The notes: generated by a model not told the origin, from the sequence alone. A stretch of 64,000 nucleotides of DNA from Strix aluco (GCF_031877795.1 NC_133931.1:130362621-130426620), one strand, 5' to 3'. Positions 40,263-51,975 are shown, counted from the stretch's first letter. Translations and numbers: made by a program.

Positions 40263-43200
40263 GCACCAAGAACATGGTCAGGTCCGTCATTTTCTGGCTG
40301 TTTCACGAACACAGTGCAGGCAGAGACTGTTCATGTGGGCAAAGCAGGAGGAAGTGCAATGAGTCAGAGAAGGTTCTCCCCTCCCCCCTCCAGCTCAGGC
40401 TTCCCTAGCCAGGGAATGAACATCACTGCACAACTTGCAAAAAATCTCTCATGAACAGAAGGGAGCCTGCAAGAGCTGTGACTATTTATTTTCCTCTGAT
40501 TTACCTTTCTCAAGTGCTTAAGATATGTCCTATCTCTTTTCTCCCCAAGGAGCCATCTGAGCTGTTTTTCAGTGGTTTCTTCATGGGGCCAAGGGATTCA
40601 GCAATAAATAGTTAGAGGGTGTTTTATGGCTCTGAGGTCTGGATCCTCACCCTCTGCAGCCAAGACTCAGCACACTCCTCCCTCACCCTTTCAGGCTGAA
40701 ATGAGCAAGCGATAAACAAGAAAAAATAAAATCAGATTTTCTTTTAAAGAAGAAAACCTCAGTCCTAAATGTTACTGAGTGCTCACTATCACATTCAGAG
40801 ACATAATTTTGTCTGTTGGGGTTAGAAATATTAACTACAGGTGTCTGTTTGAAAATGAGGCAATAAAGAGTTGGGATGTTTCTCTGTCAGCTCCATGGCA
40901 ATAGGTTTGGAAAGTGCTTCTTTATTATATATCTGGAGATCAAGAGCAGCTTTCCATCAGCAAAACAGCAGAGTACAGTCTGTGATCTTTTTTCAGTCTC
41001 AGTTTTAAAAAGAAAATACAAAATCAAAAAGCAAAATGAGGTGAGCTTTCCTTCAGCAACACATTTACTTTTCTCAGGTGTTTGTAGCTTTAAAAAGTTC
41101 AATGAGAATTAGAAATTATTGTGATTCATACTGCACAGTTTTATTTTAGCACTGCTTAGATTAATCCACAATAGAAGGATGCAGAATTGCTATTATGAGA
41201 TCAGTTAAGGAACCCAGTTTAATTGCTGATACAGAAGTGACACTCAGGTGTCTAACATATACTGACATATAATAATATGACAGAAGGAAAAATATCCAAG
41301 TTATCTGATGACTTTAAACAAAATTAAGGAAATTTAAGAATTCCTCCTTCAATAAAAATCAATCTCTATTTATCTGAATATTGCTTCAGATTTTAAAAGA
41401 AGAGTCTTGAAAAGTTGAAAGGACCAATTCCTGATAAAACCTAATTAAGGAAATGCCTTCAATATCAAAATAGGTATTTTCCAATGTTTTTTATATAATA
41501 GCAGTTTTGGTCCTGATCCTATTTGGAGACGTATTGAAGTAAAGAAATTAGTTAATTTCCTTTCTCACCTGAAAGGAACCTATTGCCCCACCAGAGCATG
41601 CAATCATTCACATTGTACATCCAGCAACTGTGCAGGTGCTGAAATAAAGGTCAGAAATTTTTTGCTGAGCTTTTGTTTATTTGCTTGCACCCACTGATGA
41701 ACACTGACAAAGAAAAGCACAGGTAAAGCAGACACATGTGCTGCTGTAGGAGAATGCTGCTCTGTGCAAGATCCTGTTTCTACACTTAAACGAGGTTATT
41801 GAAGCCTTTGAACTGGCTCCAGGTCTTGTTGAAATCATGCTAGAGTCCCTCTGACTGGCACAACAGGAACTATACAGGCTTCTTGTGCTCCAGTGCGGCA
41901 GCCTGAATCCATGAGAGAGCAACAAATACCATTTGTGATCAGTGTTTTTCTCATGAGACTTCCCTCCACTTTTAGAGAGGATAAAAAGGGAAAAAAAAGT
42001 CTTGCTAGTCTTGTTACTTTCTACTGGAGGCATTTTTATAAAGTATTCTTTTTTAACATCAGTAATACTCACGATTTCTCCTTGCTGAAAGCTACTGTAA
42101 TGATGGAAAACTTTTTCCTGGTTTGATAATGAGGTGTATTTTTCACCCTTTACTCTCTTGACTCTTCAAATAGCTTTTATTAGTATAATCTATCCTCTAT
42201 CTCGCTTCCCACACACAGAGAAAAATATCCCATAGAGAATAGTGTTCATATGCATTTATTAGTTACTATGAGTTTTATTACTGCACTTCAAACTAAATTT
42301 TTAAAAATTTAAACATGCGTTGGCCTCTTAGAAAAGGTGCTGCACACCTCTTAAGTGAGTAGTACATTACCTCCAAGAAAGCTCACTGAGCAAAAACCTT
42401 GTAATTCAGCTGGCAGATATATGAAAGAATTTAACCTGTAGTTAATACATTAAGGCCTTTAATGAGGATCTATCATGAGAAAAAAATAGGGCTTAATATT
42501 ACTGTATGCTCATCAGTTTGAAGTTTGACCCCACCAAGTGAGACAACGTGATGTCCTTTGAGTTCAAATTACGTTTAAAACCCTTCACACAAAAGCAGAT
42601 AGGCACTTACCCAGATGTGTCTGGAAGAGCACCCATTTTGTCCATATACATCTGAAATTACAGTCAGCACTGACAGTAAAAAGGGAACTTTCATTAAAAG
42701 GGACTTGTTTTATTCCCATGTAATAGATACAATGTTTTACATTTCATAAATTAGTCTTTAACTTCCGTGAACCATCTCTCTTTTATGAATAGTTCAGACA
42801 TGAGCTGGGAATGATCATTTCTCTGGCATTTATTTGGAAATCTCAGCTCATGATCACATCAGTTGCTAATACCTCAAACAGCATGCTTTTATGCATCATT
42901 TACATAGAATTTTTTTAAAATATCATTGCTGTTCATTAGGCTATGATTTACACCCCTTCTCCTCAACGATTAAGTAATTTATCAGATGATACACATTACT
43001 GTACAGGACCACCATACACTGAAATATTACAGTAACTTCAACAGAAGCAAGTATCTTTGTGCTAATTATCACCAGTGATAGTTATGCATAATAATAAAAA
43101 GCTTTCTGGAAAGATAATGAGGCAGATTTTACTTTCAATAACACTAATGTAAATGCATAATAATTCTGTCACATCCACAATGTGGTTCTTCCAAATTCAC

Positions 43201-45965
43201 ATAACCATAGCTGGACTGCATTTATTTAGTAGAACAGATTTCTTGTCACTGCCTTGATCCAGAAGAGCTGCCCTCAGCAGTATAGCTCACTTCAAGCTTA
43301 GGGTCAAAATCCGTCATCTGTGATCCGAGACAAACAGTTCAGTGATTTTTTTTTTTTTAAATGCGGCCCATCGTGTCTGATAAATTATTATTTTTTTAAA
43401 ATAAATATTCCATGTTTTCAATCTCCTCAGCTGACAAGAAGCAATAGAGAAACGGGGACATTTCTGACAGTCGGAAATCTTACTCCAGCGATACAAGTCA
43501 AACTCATTGCCGTTTTGCTCCTAAAGTATGGAATTGTGAGAAAGGCATTTATTGGTGCTAGTCACTGTTAAAATGAGATATGGTGAAACTTTGCTTTCCA
43601 TCATTTAGCTTATCAATAAAAAAGATTACCTGTTTCCACATGGATTTTTTTTTCTCTTTTTGACACTTAAGATTCCACTGAAATATAAAGATGAAGCCAC
43701 TCTCCTACTCTTGAAATGCTTTACAAAACAATTCCCTGAGTGTTACCAGAGACTAAGGATGAAGGATCAGCACAGATTTTTATTTTTATAGAGCCTTTTT
43801 TATAGTTCTTCACAAGATATCACTAAGAAAAAAACTGGAATTATGGGTTGCAATGGAAAGTTGAAGAGCAGTGATGTTATTTGCAATGGAGTTTAGTCAA
43901 ATCTGCTTATTTCAGCAACCACTGTTCAGCAGCAGGTATGACTGTCCCATGCAACTCACTAGTCATGAGTTTCACTGGCACTTTGCCTATGCAAGACAAG
44001 ATGAACCCAACCAATTATAATCACAGCTTCCCTTCTCTGCAGTAGAAATCTGAGCTGTGACACACAGTACCAGCTGCTGGACACTGGCTACTATAATAAA
44101 AGTTAATTTGCAGGATGGCATTGGCTGTGTTAATTTTCAGTGTGGCAAAATGCTAACAGTTGACCCAACCTTGGGCCAGTGTTGTTTCATCAGCAAACTG
44201 AAAAAGGAAATAAGTCATGAGTCATATAAAGTGGTGTAGATAATAGAGAATTAGTTAGATTAGTCAAAGCCACAGGAGTCTGGAGGGATATTAGAGTAAT
44301 TTAAGAACATGAAACAAAGCAGCACAATGGCAGCTGAAATTCTTTGTAGCTGAAAAAAAAAGATTAAGGCATTTGCCTTGAAAGAAGGTACAATTTATAC
44401 AAAGTGTAATGGCTTCACTAAGGGACTGAAAGAAATTTCCATGGCCTCCCCCTTTCCTTCTCCCCCGCCGGTCCTCCAGAATACTCCACAGCCTGCTCAC
44501 TGGGAAACCCTGCAAGAATTATGGTTGGTTTAGGTTAAATTTCTGTGCAATACCAGGTAGATAGGGGATTAAAACTCAAGCCTCTGATATTTCACTGAGC
44601 ACCCCAGCAGTAAGCCCTTGGACTTTGAATTACATTTTTACGCAAGAAAAGAAAGAGCATGCGGAGCAGCTGCATTGCAAAGGGCTGCAGTGGCCATTTC
44701 AGCATCCTAGATGGAGCCCGGTCCCTCAAGAAAACTCTCACTGAGCCCCTGAGGGGGCATGAGTAGAAGATTATCAAACTCTTGGATCCCTTGCAGAACA
44801 CTAGCTGGGTATCGCACTGCTAAGATATGTCATGATGTGTGACCAGGCACCCATTTCTGAGACCAAAAAGACAAGTGAGATGGAGCTGCTCTTAGATTTT
44901 GGGCTCCCTTTAAATCCCAGGTCCACTTTTGTATCCCACCCCAAGATACTCCCATAAAAGTCAAAGACCCAGAGAGGTAATGGGTAATAGTCCATTTCTC
45001 AATCATGTTATGAGAGATTATACCCCACACTGATGCTGTTAAAAGATGTCCATCCTCTACAGTTAAAAAGTGTTTAAAATGAACTTTGACTTCTATATCG
45101 GCCTTGTGATTTTTTAAGCAGTTGTCAAATCCGCAACAAATGCAGCTGGGGTCCCCCAAATGATAGGTACGAAAAAATATTCAGAGGGATGCTCTGGGCT
45201 GCTGCTCTAAGCAGCATGGCCAAAATTCACAGCCTGAGGGAAGGGACATGGGCAGCGTCCAGGGGTAGCCTGCCTTGTCTCCCCCACCGAGGTCAGACTG
45301 GCCCCTTTCCTGTTTGAAGGCTGGTTACCAGAGAAGAGGTTTGGTATGGGACAAACACTCAAAACTGTTTCACTAGTTACCTGCAATTTTCTGTCACAGA
45401 GCATGCTCATTCACCTGCACTAAGCGATAGATTAATTGAAATAAGAAGGCTTTTTAAGATCAAAAACCAGAAATGGAGTGGTAGAAAGACTGTGGCAAAC
45501 ACAGCTGACTGCTTTAATTGAAAATCCAGCAGCGAGAGAAAAATCAGTAAGAAAAACAAATCTCGACTAGTTTCCCCATCATGTTCCCTCTCTGAAATGG
45601 GTATAAAGCATACACCTGAAATTTTCTAACTGAAAGCCAATGCCATTTCAAGCAAATAGCCTGCTACCCACACAAAAGCTCTTCAGATATTGCAACATCA
45701 AACAGGAGACCCAGCACCAGACAATCAGCTTAACTAAGCAACCCTTTGAGAGCACCTCTTTAGGGAGAGCCAGCTGAGCCATAAAAACTGCTGGAGATGA
45801 ATGACATCAATGCAATTTACTGGCTTTCTTCAAATAAAGACCTCAGCGTAAGGAAATGATTTAAGAGACAACTAAACTCTGCTAGACTCATAATTAGTAA
45901 ATAATAGGTTCCATTACACATATTGGTGTATACAACTAATTCAGGATAATGACAGAACAAGCTCT
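40263..45965. other. Intergenic DNA downstream of TFPI2, no gene recognised
   Basis: The sequence is very AT-rich, especially 41,100-43,700, with many TAAT/ATTA and ATGCAT-like words. These could be regulatory or simply compositional. No supportable coding frame. Confidence 0.65.
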
Positions 45966-46958
45966 CCTTTTTTCCCCAAAAACATTTTATTAACATTACT
46001 TATGAATTTATATTTAGAAAATACTGTAGGTGAAATTACTTGAAATTCAGACATGGCTCAAATACAAAACATAAAAGAAGGTGTAATAATATCACCATAG
46101 GCATAATCTACCATAAGAAATACAATAGTGCCTCAAAAGAGGGATTACATGAGATTTACAGAAGCTTCTGCTTTTCTGCTTTAACAGCCATCGCATAAAC
46201 TAAATGTCAAGATCCTCAGCAGACGTAATCCATGTAGCTCCATTAAAATCAATAAAAATATGCTGATTTATGCCATACAAGGATCTGGATGTAAATTAGC
46301 AGAAATTTCAAATATCATGAAAAAGTAATGGCAAGATTTTAATTTTAATACTCAAGTAGCTTATTCATCGCCATTATTAGAGTGTTTATCAAAGTATCCC
46401 TATTCCCAGTTTCCTCTTGTGGGATGAGCCAGGTTTAACTTTATACTTCTTTTACTGTTATGAAGGCTTTGGAAAGTCTTAACTATGAACAGTCTACTTA
46501 AATGATAATGCCTAAGTATGGCAGGTCAATAAACCTCTGAACAAACTTCCAAAATGTTCCTTTTCTTTAGCATGCAGAGGATGCCAAAAAAATCCATGGT
46601 AGAAATTTAGCTTTGTACTCTCCTTAGTTATAGTGAGAGAAAACTGACTTTTCAAATCTTAATTGATTTGTAACAGCTGAAATATTCTTCCAAGGCAGTA
46701 GTAACATTCCCCCATAAAAACATGGAAATCTAAATACTTGGCTTTGCCAAAGTATTACTGCAAAAACAACAGAGCAGAAGAACCAAACTTAGGTTCATTC
46801 TTCTTCTATTAAATGCAGTTCTTTATAAAAAGTAAGCTGGAAATAAAAAGCAGTTCTGAAAGACAGAACTACATTGGTGTATAAAACTGTGGAAACTATC
46901 TTACAAAAAAAGAAAGTGGAATCAAAAGGTGTTTCAAACATCCAAGTGCACACCAGCT
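45966..46958 (-). other. TFPI2: Probable TFPI2 3' UTR
   Basis: This AT-rich stretch follows the TFPI2 stop and shows no sustained reading frame. The first canonical AATAAA on the minus strand downstream of the stop is at 45991-45986. ATTAAA variants occur near 46349-46338 and could give a shorter form. The end is therefore an estimate; only transcript 3' ends would fix it. Confidence 0.5.
45986..45991 (-). terminator. TFPI2: Candidate poly(A) signal (AATAAA) for TFPI2
   Basis: The plus strand reads TTTATT here, giving AATAAA on the sense strand about 970 bases past the stop codon. An A-rich then G/A-rich stretch follows on the minus strand. It is the nearest perfect hexamer after exon 5. Confidence 0.45.
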
Positions 46959-47062
46959 TTAAGACTTCAGGCTATACACCCGAGGGTTTTTAATCAGTTT
47001 TCTCATTATTTTTCTGCGGAGTACATTCGTTGGCTTGTTGATTCCTGGTTTCTGAGTCCCTG
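46959..47062 (-). CDS. TFPI2: TFPI2 exon 5: basic C-terminal tail and stop
   Basis: This exon encodes residues 206-239 and the TAA stop at 46961-46959. The acceptor is TTTGTTTTCTTAG at 47063. The phase-1 G from exon 4 plus CA gives Ala206. The tail contains VLRRKIMRKLIKNPR, a cluster of basic residues like that in the mammalian C-terminus, which is linked to heparan sulfate and matrix binding. A second AG three bases further in gives an alternative acceptor at 47060 (see findings). Ala206 would then be lost and a protein of 238 aa made. Confidence 0.86.
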
Positions 47063-50000
47063 CTAAGAAAACAAAGGAAGCAGTTAGGGAAACGGTATGA
47101 CAAAACTGTTATTACTCTTTATTGTTTGGGTTGTTTTTTTTCATGTTATGCTGTTTAAGCAGTTGATCCAATAATAACAAATGTATCAGAAACTGTAAAA
47201 TGTGTTCTAGACACCCTATTCTCATACACTGTAAGGTCTCCAATGTGTCCACTTTTGGCACCGGAGTCGTACTTTCATGCCCTTTTCCTGAGCAAGCATC
47301 AAAGCCTTTTCTAGCTGTCCTGCAGTGACAGCAGAATGGAAGTAAACACACTGCTCTATCTATAAAAAAAAAAAAAACAACAACCAAAAAACCACAAAAA
47401 AAACCCACAAAAAAAACAGCAAAACTATAAACTATTACTGCATTTCTCTGAACAACAGTGCAGTAAAGTCTAAAACAGAACCAGTGCTTGTGGAAGATGA
47501 AAAGATAAAATGGTTTGGGTTTCTTCACAGAACTGGGTTTCACACAGAAGCTGCAAAGTGGCCAAAGACTGTTGGGGTTATTTCCAGAAACGCTTACAAA
47601 GGCTGCGTGAAACGTATGAGTGCAGTTCAGAAAACAAGTACTTTGTAAATTTGACTGAAAAATCTTTGGGTTTATGCTACCTATTTACCAGTATGCAGAG
47701 CCCCTGTGGCCAGTTCCCAATCCTTTCACTGTCACCCCAACAAATTTATTTTCTTTTCCAATATAAACTTTTAAAAATTAAATTAATCAGAAGCCTTTTC
47801 ATTCCAAAAGCTGTAGATCAATTTAAACAGCAGCTGTACATTTGCACAGGGAAGGTCAGCTGAATTGAGCTCAAGACTCCAAAAGGTAACAGGAAAGATG
47901 CTGGGGAAGGAATTATGGGAGGAGGAGAGAAGGAGTGGCTTAAGTTGCCTGGAGGATTTGCTTAATGTTGCTGTACACTCCCAAGCTATAGAAATTAATA
48001 TGTATAGCACAACATTCATTAGCACTAATTATGCCCTTAACTATGGGCTTTGGTTGTACCAAGCCTTACTGAATTGTGAAATCCACAAGTTGGTGAAAAA
48101 GCTTATAACTGACCCTTTACGTTTGGCTATCTGGTGCTCTAGTTATGAGACAGACAGCGTTTCCTTACTTCTTTCTTCCACAAAAAGAGTGAAGAAGGGA
48201 GAACACCCAGATGGACCTGACTGGGTGTGGGCAGGGCCAGAGCGTGAAGGCGAGATGATGAAGAGGCAGTTTCCTTCCTCCTCTCTCCCTCATGCTTAGG
48301 CTGGAGCTTGGCCCTACCATTTCCCAGGTAGTAATAGATGCAAATTAGATAATCACAAGCATCTCAGATAGACTTAGCATGCCATTAAAGACTGTCTTAT
48401 AATACTAGAATGGCAGAGACTCACTCAGACTTGTCACCCACAGAAATATTACTGCCATGACTAACTGGCAGACAATATTTTTACTTCTGAGGACTGTGTT
48501 TGGGGTGCAATCCTTGCCCCATCCCTGAATTTCCAGCCCAGAAATGAAGAATCATCTCCTGACTTAAGCCTTCTGACTATGCATCTTAAATACTGAAGTA
48601 CTCGGACCTTGTGCATATCATGTTTAAAACAGAGCTACTTTCTGGCTTTTTAATTTTGTTCCAAAGGCAATGTACATGCTAGATATAGTCTTAATTTTTT
48701 TTTTCCTCATTAGTATCATTTTTTTTAAATATTGTGCTGTGTCCGCTTCCTGAGTGCTCTGGGGATCAACATATAATTATGCTTTTCTCTCTCTCATTGA
48801 TTTACATATCAAATGAATTAAACTAGAGTATTAAAATTTGCAATAGCTGGTATGAACATAGGACTGCAGATGAAAGCACAACTGTTTTGACTTACAAGCA
48901 TAACCAGCAGCTGATTTGAATAAAACCATTAAGAAAAATCAATTATCATTCCCAACCCTTCCTCCCACAGCCACAGCAACAGTTGACTCAGCAGGACTGA
49001 TGAGGCAGAAATCTTTAGTAATGGGAATGGGAAATGGGAACAGACAGCAGGGAATTGAGGGAGGATGGTAACTGCTGAAAATGCAAAGGAAAAAAGTAAA
49101 TTGATTTCACAACTTACTTTAATCCTACTTAAAAATGTCTAGAAGAAAGTGATACCTTAATTAGTGTTCATGCTGGTACTGAACAGTTTAAAGACTGATT
49201 CCTTGTGGACTCTAGTAAGTTAATTAGTCTTTTTGTGTGCCCTTCTCTACACTTCATTCAAAAATGGTGTAACAGCCTCACATGGCACTGCTCTTGTCAG
49301 AAGGATTTAGCATTGCATCGCAGTTTTCCCTGCCTTTGAAAACATCGAGTCCAAAATGCAAAAAGCATACACTTGTAATAAGCCAAGGTGAGTAAAAGAA
49401 CACTGTGAATGCCTGTTACTGGTATTTGGATTGCTTTATCTGCTTGTGACTGTCAAAATACAAAAAATCTTACCTTTTCTGCAGACATTGTAGCAATCTT
49501 TTTCAGTAACAAAGTTATTGGCATTTCCACCACAGCCAGTATATTTGAACTCCTTACATGATTTAGTCTTGGTGTCATAGTAATAGCGAGGCACAGAAGA
49601 AGAACACAATCCTTCATCCTTTGGGCTATAGCATAGCAAGGGACCAGCTTGAAAAAAAAGAAAAAAAAAAAAGAGAGAAAGACAAAATACATAAGTGTAA
49701 GCTCTATGCCTGGCTTTTTAAAATCTACCCTGCAATAAATTTTGTAGCTAAACAGCTCTTGTTCCTGTTGAATTGACATGACTGTTACTGATGACTTCAG
49801 AGACTTACTACATCTTATTCCTGTGAGTTACAAATTTGAGAAAACAACAGTCAGTCCCAGAAAATAGGATTACTATCCCACAAATGAAATTCATCAGCTT
49901 TCCCCATTTGTGGTGCCATACATACAACAGCTGAGATATTTGCATAGTCTGGTCAGAAGTCTTATTCCATATATATAGGAATATAACAATAATTTCAGTG

Positions 50001-51929
50001 GAACTACATCTGTAGAGAAAAAAGGCACTATTTTGTTTATCCTTGCTATGATTTTGCCAGCAAATCCTGCCCACTCACAGCAAAAAGTACAAACTCCACC
50101 ACTTCCCTTACAAGAATCATGTTTCATTTTGCCTCAACAAAAGTTTACTTTTTCTTTCTGGAGACTTTTTATCAATTTGTTGGATGTGCAACAGAGAAAT
50201 TAAAAATAATTCAGCATTCACCTAAGAAATCTGTCATCGGCCAGAAATAACTGTCTCATCAAGCACTAATAAAGTTTAGGCAGTGACAACTTTTATACAT
50301 TCTGGTAGATCTCTCTCTTCTTCAAAGATCCTGTCTTGCACTGGATATTAACCTGGTGTTTATGACAACACTTAGCTATAGTCACCTGCTCATAATTAGC
50401 ACCTCTCTTCTTTAAAGCTCCTATGGAGAGACAGTGAAGAGTCATGTCAGGCAGAACTTCCATCAGAAGTTGAGATGGCAAGTGCCCAAACACAAGCCAC
50501 CTAACACCATCTCTCAGGCTTGAATTTTAGAAAGGCACTTCTGCTTTATAATACAATAGCGCTGCCCTGAACATGACTGTCACAACGTCTCGTACATCTG
50601 CCTCAACACAGATCTCCAACCTTATTTGCCTTCAGATTACACATGTACAGCTCTCTAGAAGTCAAGAGACCGGCTGGGTGTAGCTGTGGGCATTTTTAAG
50701 GTCACAATATTAAACTAACACAGCATTTTTGCTCTTTCAGTAACAGCTGAGACAAGTGACACATGAAAGTCTGCAGATAATATAAACATGTTTCACATAA
50801 GTCTTCAAAAATTCCACTCTATGAGTATCCAGAGGAAAATATCAAATAAAATATCATCTTCATATCGCTTTCAAACCATCTATTTTATTAAAAATTTGGA
50901 ACAACCATTACTTTTCTCTGGCAGACAGTGGTCCACACAAGACTGCAAATCTCTGAAGTTGTTGCCATTTCCATAGCAGCCCCCGTAGATGAACTCCTCG
51001 CACCTCATTGAGCTCAAGTTAAAGGCGTATCTTCTTAGATGACTCCTGCAAGGTCCTCCATCAGCCTCCATCCGGCACAATTTGGGCACTTCTGAAAAAA
51101 AAAAATAAATTTCATACTCCTTAAAATCAACCCTTCGTGCTCCCCGTACTGAACAACACGCTAGTGTAGCCAAAACGCTATTACTCCTGTCGCAGGCAAG
51201 CCCCAGCTCGTCCCACTATCTTCATTCTTTAATAAAGTAGGATAAGATTTACAGGACGAATCTGATGCATCAGTTAGCAACTAGGTATAATATTATAAGT
51301 TACATTTAAAATATGAATAGTTAAATTCCGCACGTCGCCTCCGAGGCGACTTGCTCCGGTTTCTCTGCATAAAATTGACATTCAGTGAGAAGCTGCAACG
51401 AGCAGGAGGGACCCCGGCGGGTGGGTGCGAAGCGTCCCGCCGGCAGCGCGGCCTCCCCGCTGCTCCCGGAGGCCCCCTCCGACCCCCGCTACCCCGGGGG
51501 CGCGGGCCCCGTCGGGTCGGCCCCCGGGACGGGGGAGGGCGGCAGGGCCAGTCCCCGGACTCACTCTTGATGGTCCAGCAGCTCTTCTCGCAGTCGTCGA
51601 GGGTGAGGAAGTTGTTGGCGTTGCCGTGGCAGCCCCCGTAGGTGAACTCCTGGCAGCTCTGCGTGTACCTGTCGTAGTACCAGCGCGGCACCATGGCGCG
51701 GCAGGGGCCGTCGTCGGGGGGCAGCAGGCAGGCGCGCTGCTTCTCTGCGGGAGACACCGGCGACCGGGGCTGAAGCCACCTCGGCGGCGGAGGCGGCCCC
51801 GGCCCCGCGTCGCCGCCCGCGGGGTCCCGCCGAGCGCCCGCTCCTACCTGTGAGGGTGCGCGGGGCCAGGGCCGCGCAGGCCAGTGGCAGCAGCAGCGCG
51901 GGCAGCGGGAGGCGGCGGCCGGCGGCCAT
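46959..51929 (-). CDS. TFPI2: Tissue factor pathway inhibitor 2 (five coding exons, 239 aa)
   Basis: The coding sequence joins 51929-51848, 51744-51565, 51091-50912, 49647-49474 and 47062-46959 on the minus strand. Every junction is GT-AG and phase 1, giving 240 codons including the stop. The product is a secreted Kunitz-type inhibitor of serine proteases such as plasmin and trypsin, and is known to bind extracellular matrix. Residues 1 to about 22-27 form a signal peptide (Arg5-Arg6, then a Leu/Ala-rich core). Kunitz domains span residues 33-83, 93-143 and 153-203. All six cysteines and the 8-15-7-12-3 spacing are intact in each. Exons 2, 3 and 4 carry one domain each, the usual one-domain-per-exon layout. 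A lysine/arginine-rich tail (204-239) resembles the basic tail of mammalian TFPI2. Residues 112-114 (NLS) form an N-glycosylation sequon. Human TFPI2 is 235 aa. TFPI1 also has three Kunitz domains but its linkers are much longer, so TFPI2 fits best. Confidence 0.95.
47063..49473 (-). other. TFPI2: TFPI2 intron 4 (2.4 kb)
   Basis: This intron separates Kunitz domain 3 from the tail exon. It holds an A-rich/CAAA-type low-complexity block (plus strand 47361-47430). Next to it on the minus strand is an exon-like block with its own acceptor and AATAAA (47359-47118, see findings). A perfect NF-E2/antioxidant-response type site TGACTCAGCA lies at 48984-48993. Elsewhere I see only scattered short frames. 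Confidence 0.85.
47361..47430. repeat. A-rich low-complexity block in TFPI2 intron 4
   Basis: On the plus strand this is an A14 run followed by CAACAACC, then CAAAAAACC-type units. On the TFPI2 sense strand it is a T-rich tract ending in TATAG, which could act as a splice acceptor (see findings). Confidence 0.85.
49474..49647 (-). CDS. TFPI2: TFPI2 exon 4: Kunitz domain 3
   Basis: This exon encodes residues 148-205 plus one base. The acceptor is a long T tract ending TTCAAG at 49648, and the donor is AAAG|GTAAGA at 49473. Cysteines are at 153, 162, 178, 186, 199 and 203. The block CYSPKDEGLCS matches the conserved third domain of TFPI2. P1 is Ser163, so strong trypsin-like inhibition is not expected from this domain. 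The exon is 174 bases; exons 2 and 3 are 180. Confidence 0.95.
49648..50911 (-). other. TFPI2: TFPI2 intron 3 (1.26 kb)
   Basis: This is AT-rich intron sequence between Kunitz domain 2 and Kunitz domain 3. It ends at an unusually long sense-strand pyrimidine tract (T-rich from about 49675 to 49651) before the TTCAAG acceptor. I see no repeats or coding frames of note. Confidence 0.85.
50912..51091 (-). CDS. TFPI2: TFPI2 exon 3: Kunitz domain 2
   Basis: This exon encodes residues 88-147. The acceptor is a T10-CAG at 51092 and the donor is AAAA|GTAATG at 50911. Cysteines are at 93, 102, 118, 126, 139 and 143. The loop GGPCRSH puts Arg at P1 (Arg103), and FNLSSM carries the sequon at Asn112. 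Eight residues separate Cys1 and Cys2, and twelve separate Cys4 and Cys5, which is the standard Kunitz spacing. The human second domain has insertions at both places and an acidic P1, so this copy looks less degenerate. Confidence 0.94.
51092..51564 (-). other. TFPI2: TFPI2 intron 2 (473 bases)
   Basis: The base composition changes sharply inside this intron. The exon-2 side (51,370-51,564) is CpG-rich and belongs to the promoter CpG island; the exon-3 side is AT-rich. Long open frames in the GC-rich part run through the splice site and have no Kunitz content, so I treat them as composition artefacts. Confidence 0.8.
51565..51744 (-). CDS. TFPI2: TFPI2 exon 2: Kunitz domain 1
   Basis: This exon encodes residues 28-87. 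The acceptor is CCCGCAG at 51750-51744 and the donor is AAGA|GTGAGT at 51564. Cysteines are at 33, 42, 58, 66, 79 and 83. The reactive loop reads GPCRAMVPR, so the P1 residue is Arg43 and P1' is Ala44. These are the same residues that make mammalian Kunitz domain 1 the strongly inhibitory one. The YYDRYTQSC and YGGCHGNANNF blocks are typical of the family and close to the human domain as I recall it. Confidence 0.95.
51848..51929 (-). CDS. TFPI2: TFPI2 exon 1: start codon and signal peptide
   Basis: This exon encodes 27 residues plus the first base of codon 28. The ATG at 51929-51927 lies in a strong context (GCGACATGG). It is followed by two arginines and a run of Leu, Pro and Ala ending in CAALAPRTLT, which is a clear secretory signal. 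The donor is CAG|GTAGGAG at 51847. I chose this ATG because it is the first one downstream of the TATA box and starts directly into the signal peptide. Intron 1 is only 103 bases and very GC-rich. Confidence 0.92.
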
Positions 51930-51938
51930 GTCGCGGCG

Positions 51939-51975
51939 GCGGGAGGGAGGGAGGGAGGGAGGGAAGGAGGGAGGG
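51939..51975 (-). repeat. (CCCT)n pyrimidine tract in the TFPI2 5' UTR
   Basis: The plus strand is a run of GGGA units with one GGAA variant; the TFPI2 sense strand is therefore CCCT repeats ending about ten bases before the ATG. The G-rich template strand has four or more G3 runs and could form a G-quadruplex. A similar sense-strand CCCT tract precedes the GNG11 start. Confidence 0.85.

Noticed and set aside
42294-42311. Perfect 18-bp palindrome TAAATTTTTAAAAATTTA
   Set aside because: Pure A/T low-complexity sequence; such palindromes are expected in this AT-rich stretch.
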